A stretch of 64,000 nucleotides of DNA from UBA11524 sp045591175 (lineage in GTDB: Bacteria > Bacillota > Clostridia > Christensenellales > Aristaeellaceae). A model generated the notes under the pieces. That model did no database searches. It saw only the letters and a list, made by a program, of their open reading frames with translations, and was not told the origin of the DNA. The number at the start of each line of letters is the position of its first letter. Position 1 is the stretch's first letter. Where the stretch lies: NCBI GenBank assembly GCA_045591175.1, contig JAZNSI010000047.1:1-64000 (forward strand), in the 5' to 3' direction. The position numbers and the translations under genes are program-made. Below, in pieces: positions 62,676 to 64,000 of the stretch.

Positions 62676-64000
62676 ATGATCCGCGAAGACATTCGCAACA
62701 TTGCCATCATTGCCCACGTTGACCACGGCAAGACCACCCTGGTCGACCAGATGCTCAAGCAGGGCGGCGCTTATCACGAGAATCAGCAGACCGTTGACCG
62801 CGTGATGGACTCCGGCGACATCGAGCGCGAGCGCGGCATTACCATCCTGGCCAAGAACACCGCCGTGCACTACGGCGACACCAAGATCAACATCGTCGAT
62901 ACCCCCGGCCACGCGGACTTCGGCGGCGAGGTGGAGCGCGTCCTCAAAATGGTGGACGGCGTGCTGCTGCTGGTGGACTCCTTCGAAGGCCCGATGCCCC
63001 AGACCCGCTTCGTGCTGAAGAAGGCCCTCGAACTGAAGCTGAAGGTGCTGATCGTCATCAACAAGATCGACCGCCCCGACCAGCGCTGCGAAGAGGTCAC
63101 CGGCGAGATCCTCGACCTGCTGATCGACCTGGACGCCGACGAATCCACCCTGGACAACCCCATCCTGTACGTGTCCGCCCGCAAGGGTACCGCTACACTC
63201 AGCATGGACGAGCCCGGCACAGATTTGAAGCCCCTGTTCGAGTCCATCCTCAAGTACATCCCCGCGCCCGAGGGCGATCCCGACGGCCCCGCGCAGGTGC
63301 TGATCTCCACCATCGACTACAGCGAGTACGTGGGCCGTATCGGCGTGGGCCGTGTGGTGCGCGGCAAGTTCAAGCAGGGCATGAACGTTGTCCACACCAA
63401 CCTGGAAACCGGCGTGACCAGCAATCAGTGGCGACTGGGCAACCTGTACACCTATGAGGCGCTCAAGCGCGTGGATGCCGCTGAGGTCTCCATGGGCGAC
63501 ATCGTGGCTCTTTCCGGCGCGGAGAACATCTCCATCGGCGACACCGTCTGCGACCCCACCTGCATCGAGGGCCTGCCCTTCGTGAAGATTTCCGAGCCCA
63601 CGGTGACCATGACCTTCCAGGTGAATGACTCCCCCTTCGCGGGCCGCGAGGGTCAGTATGTGACCAGCCGTCACCTGCGCGCCCGCCTGATGCGCGAGCT
63701 GCAGACCGACGTGTCCCTGCGCGTCAACGACACCGACACCACCGACGCCTTCGAGGTCTGCGGACGCGGCGAGCTGCACCTGTCCATCCTGATCGAGAAC
63801 ATGCGCCGCCAGGGCTATGAGTTCGCCGTGTCGAAGCCCCAGGTCATCTACAAGGTGATCGATGGCGTGAAGTGCGAGCCCATCGAGCGTCTGGTGGTGG
63901 ATACGCCCCAGGCCAGCGCGGGCGCGGTCATCGAGAAGATCGGTCGTCGCCGCGGCATTCTCGAATCCATGACCGGCCTGGAGCGCGTACGCCTGGAGTT
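62676..64000 (+). CDS. typA: Translational GTPase TypA/BipA (5' part; gene runs off the window)
   Basis: Ribosome-associated GTPase involved in 50S assembly and stress growth. The first 441 residues are present: IIAHVDHGKTTLVDQML (G1), ERERGITI (G2), VDTPGHADFGGEVER (G3), VINKIDR (G4), then the BipA-type domains with NDSPFAGREGQYVTSRHL and GRGELHLSILIENMRRQGYE. AAGGAG lies about 9 nt before ATG 62676. The gene is open at the window end; a full protein would be about 610 residues. Confidence 0.96.
   Translation, partial: MIREDIRNIAIIAHVDHGKTTLVDQMLKQGGAYHENQQTVDRVMDSGDIERERGITILAKNTAVHYGDTKINIVDTPGHADFGGEVERVLKMVDGVLLLVDSFEGPMPQTRFVLKKALELKLKVLIVINKIDRPDQRCEEVTGEILDLLIDLDADESTLDNPILYVSARKGTATLSMDEPGTDLKPLFESILKYIPAPEGDPDGPAQVLISTIDYSEYVGRIGVGRVVRGKFKQGMNVVHTNLETGVTSNQWRLGNLYTYEALKRVDAAEVSMGDIVALSGAENISIGDTVCDPTCIEGLPFVKISEPTVTMTFQVNDSPFAGREGQYVTSRHLRARLMRELQTDVSLRVNDTDTTDAFEVCGRGELHLSILIENMRRQGYEFAVSKPQVIYKVIDGVKCEPIERLVVDTPQASAGAVIEKIGRRRGILESMTGLERVRLE

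Overview
The window reads as chromosomal DNA of a GC-rich, low-mobility Clostridia-type Firmicute, probably a gut or rumen commensal near the Oscillospiraceae or Christensenellales. This is inferred from gene content: a single-chain glycyl-tRNA synthetase, RNase Y, a Spo0A-type DNA-binding protein, CwlD-like amidase, class B sortase, a Veg-like protein, a TM1266-type hydrogenase regulator and many carbohydrate-active enzymes. Promoters are mostly canonical sigma-A sites with 17-bp spacers, often with an extended -10. I see no transposase, phage gene, CRISPR array, rRNA or tRNA.

Layout. 0-12 kb: an acetyltransferase tail, glyQS, an ECF-transporter S subunit, a secreted esterase, an ECF sigma/anti-sigma pair, a Crp/Fnr regulator divergent from a ferredoxin, DUF5665-lspA-rluD, and a DMT permease/methyltransferase/GNAT operon. 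11-18 kb: a GH5 glycosidase, an unknown membrane-anchored protein, a GH120-type beta-xylosidase bracketed by two inverted copies of a 220-bp structured repeat, and an AraC regulator. 18-28 kb: a DnaA-box cluster beside a cwlD-like gene, a Tet(M)-like translation factor, a lone cobK, a PadR-DUF2812 operon with three tiny membrane proteins, araD and an FGGY sugar kinase. 28-35 kb: a plus-strand run with a serine hydrolase, secreted GH13 amylase, methyltransferase, two acetyltransferases and secreted GH53 galactanase. 35-43 kb: argS, TM1266 with a structured leader, an ABC binding protein and permease without an ATPase, a degenerate EAL protein, sortase B and a DUF5684 protein. 43-53 kb: a minus-strand housekeeping block (rpsB-tsf-pyrH-frr-small protein-uppS-cdsA-dxr-rseP-dtxR) preceded by rny. 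53-57 kb: a candidate non-coding RNA, a Spo0A output-domain protein, a cupin, a coiled-coil protein with a GrpE-like end and a YczE-like membrane protein. 57-64 kb: smc, prfC and the start of typA.

How the genes work together. The secreted galactanase and amylase, the esterase, the intracellular GH5 and beta-xylosidase, and the AraD/FGGY kinase pair fit a lifestyle based on plant polysaccharides (arabinogalactan, xylan, starch). The 43-51 kb block joins translation (S2, EF-Ts, RRF) to UMP synthesis and isoprenoid/phospholipid/envelope synthesis, as is common in Firmicutes.

Most notable beyond ordinary genes: (1) a multi-stem intergenic repeat with several compensatory base changes between its two copies; (2) a second, cruciform repeat family, also covarying; (3) a cluster of DnaA boxes with no dnaA nearby; (4) a 420-nt minus-strand transcription unit with a perfect promoter and a terminator but no credible ORF; (5) a receiver-less Spo0A-like protein with a perfect 0A box upstream; (6) several readable regulatory circuits (autoregulated ECF promoter, Crp/Fnr palindrome at -41.5, paired PadR operators).
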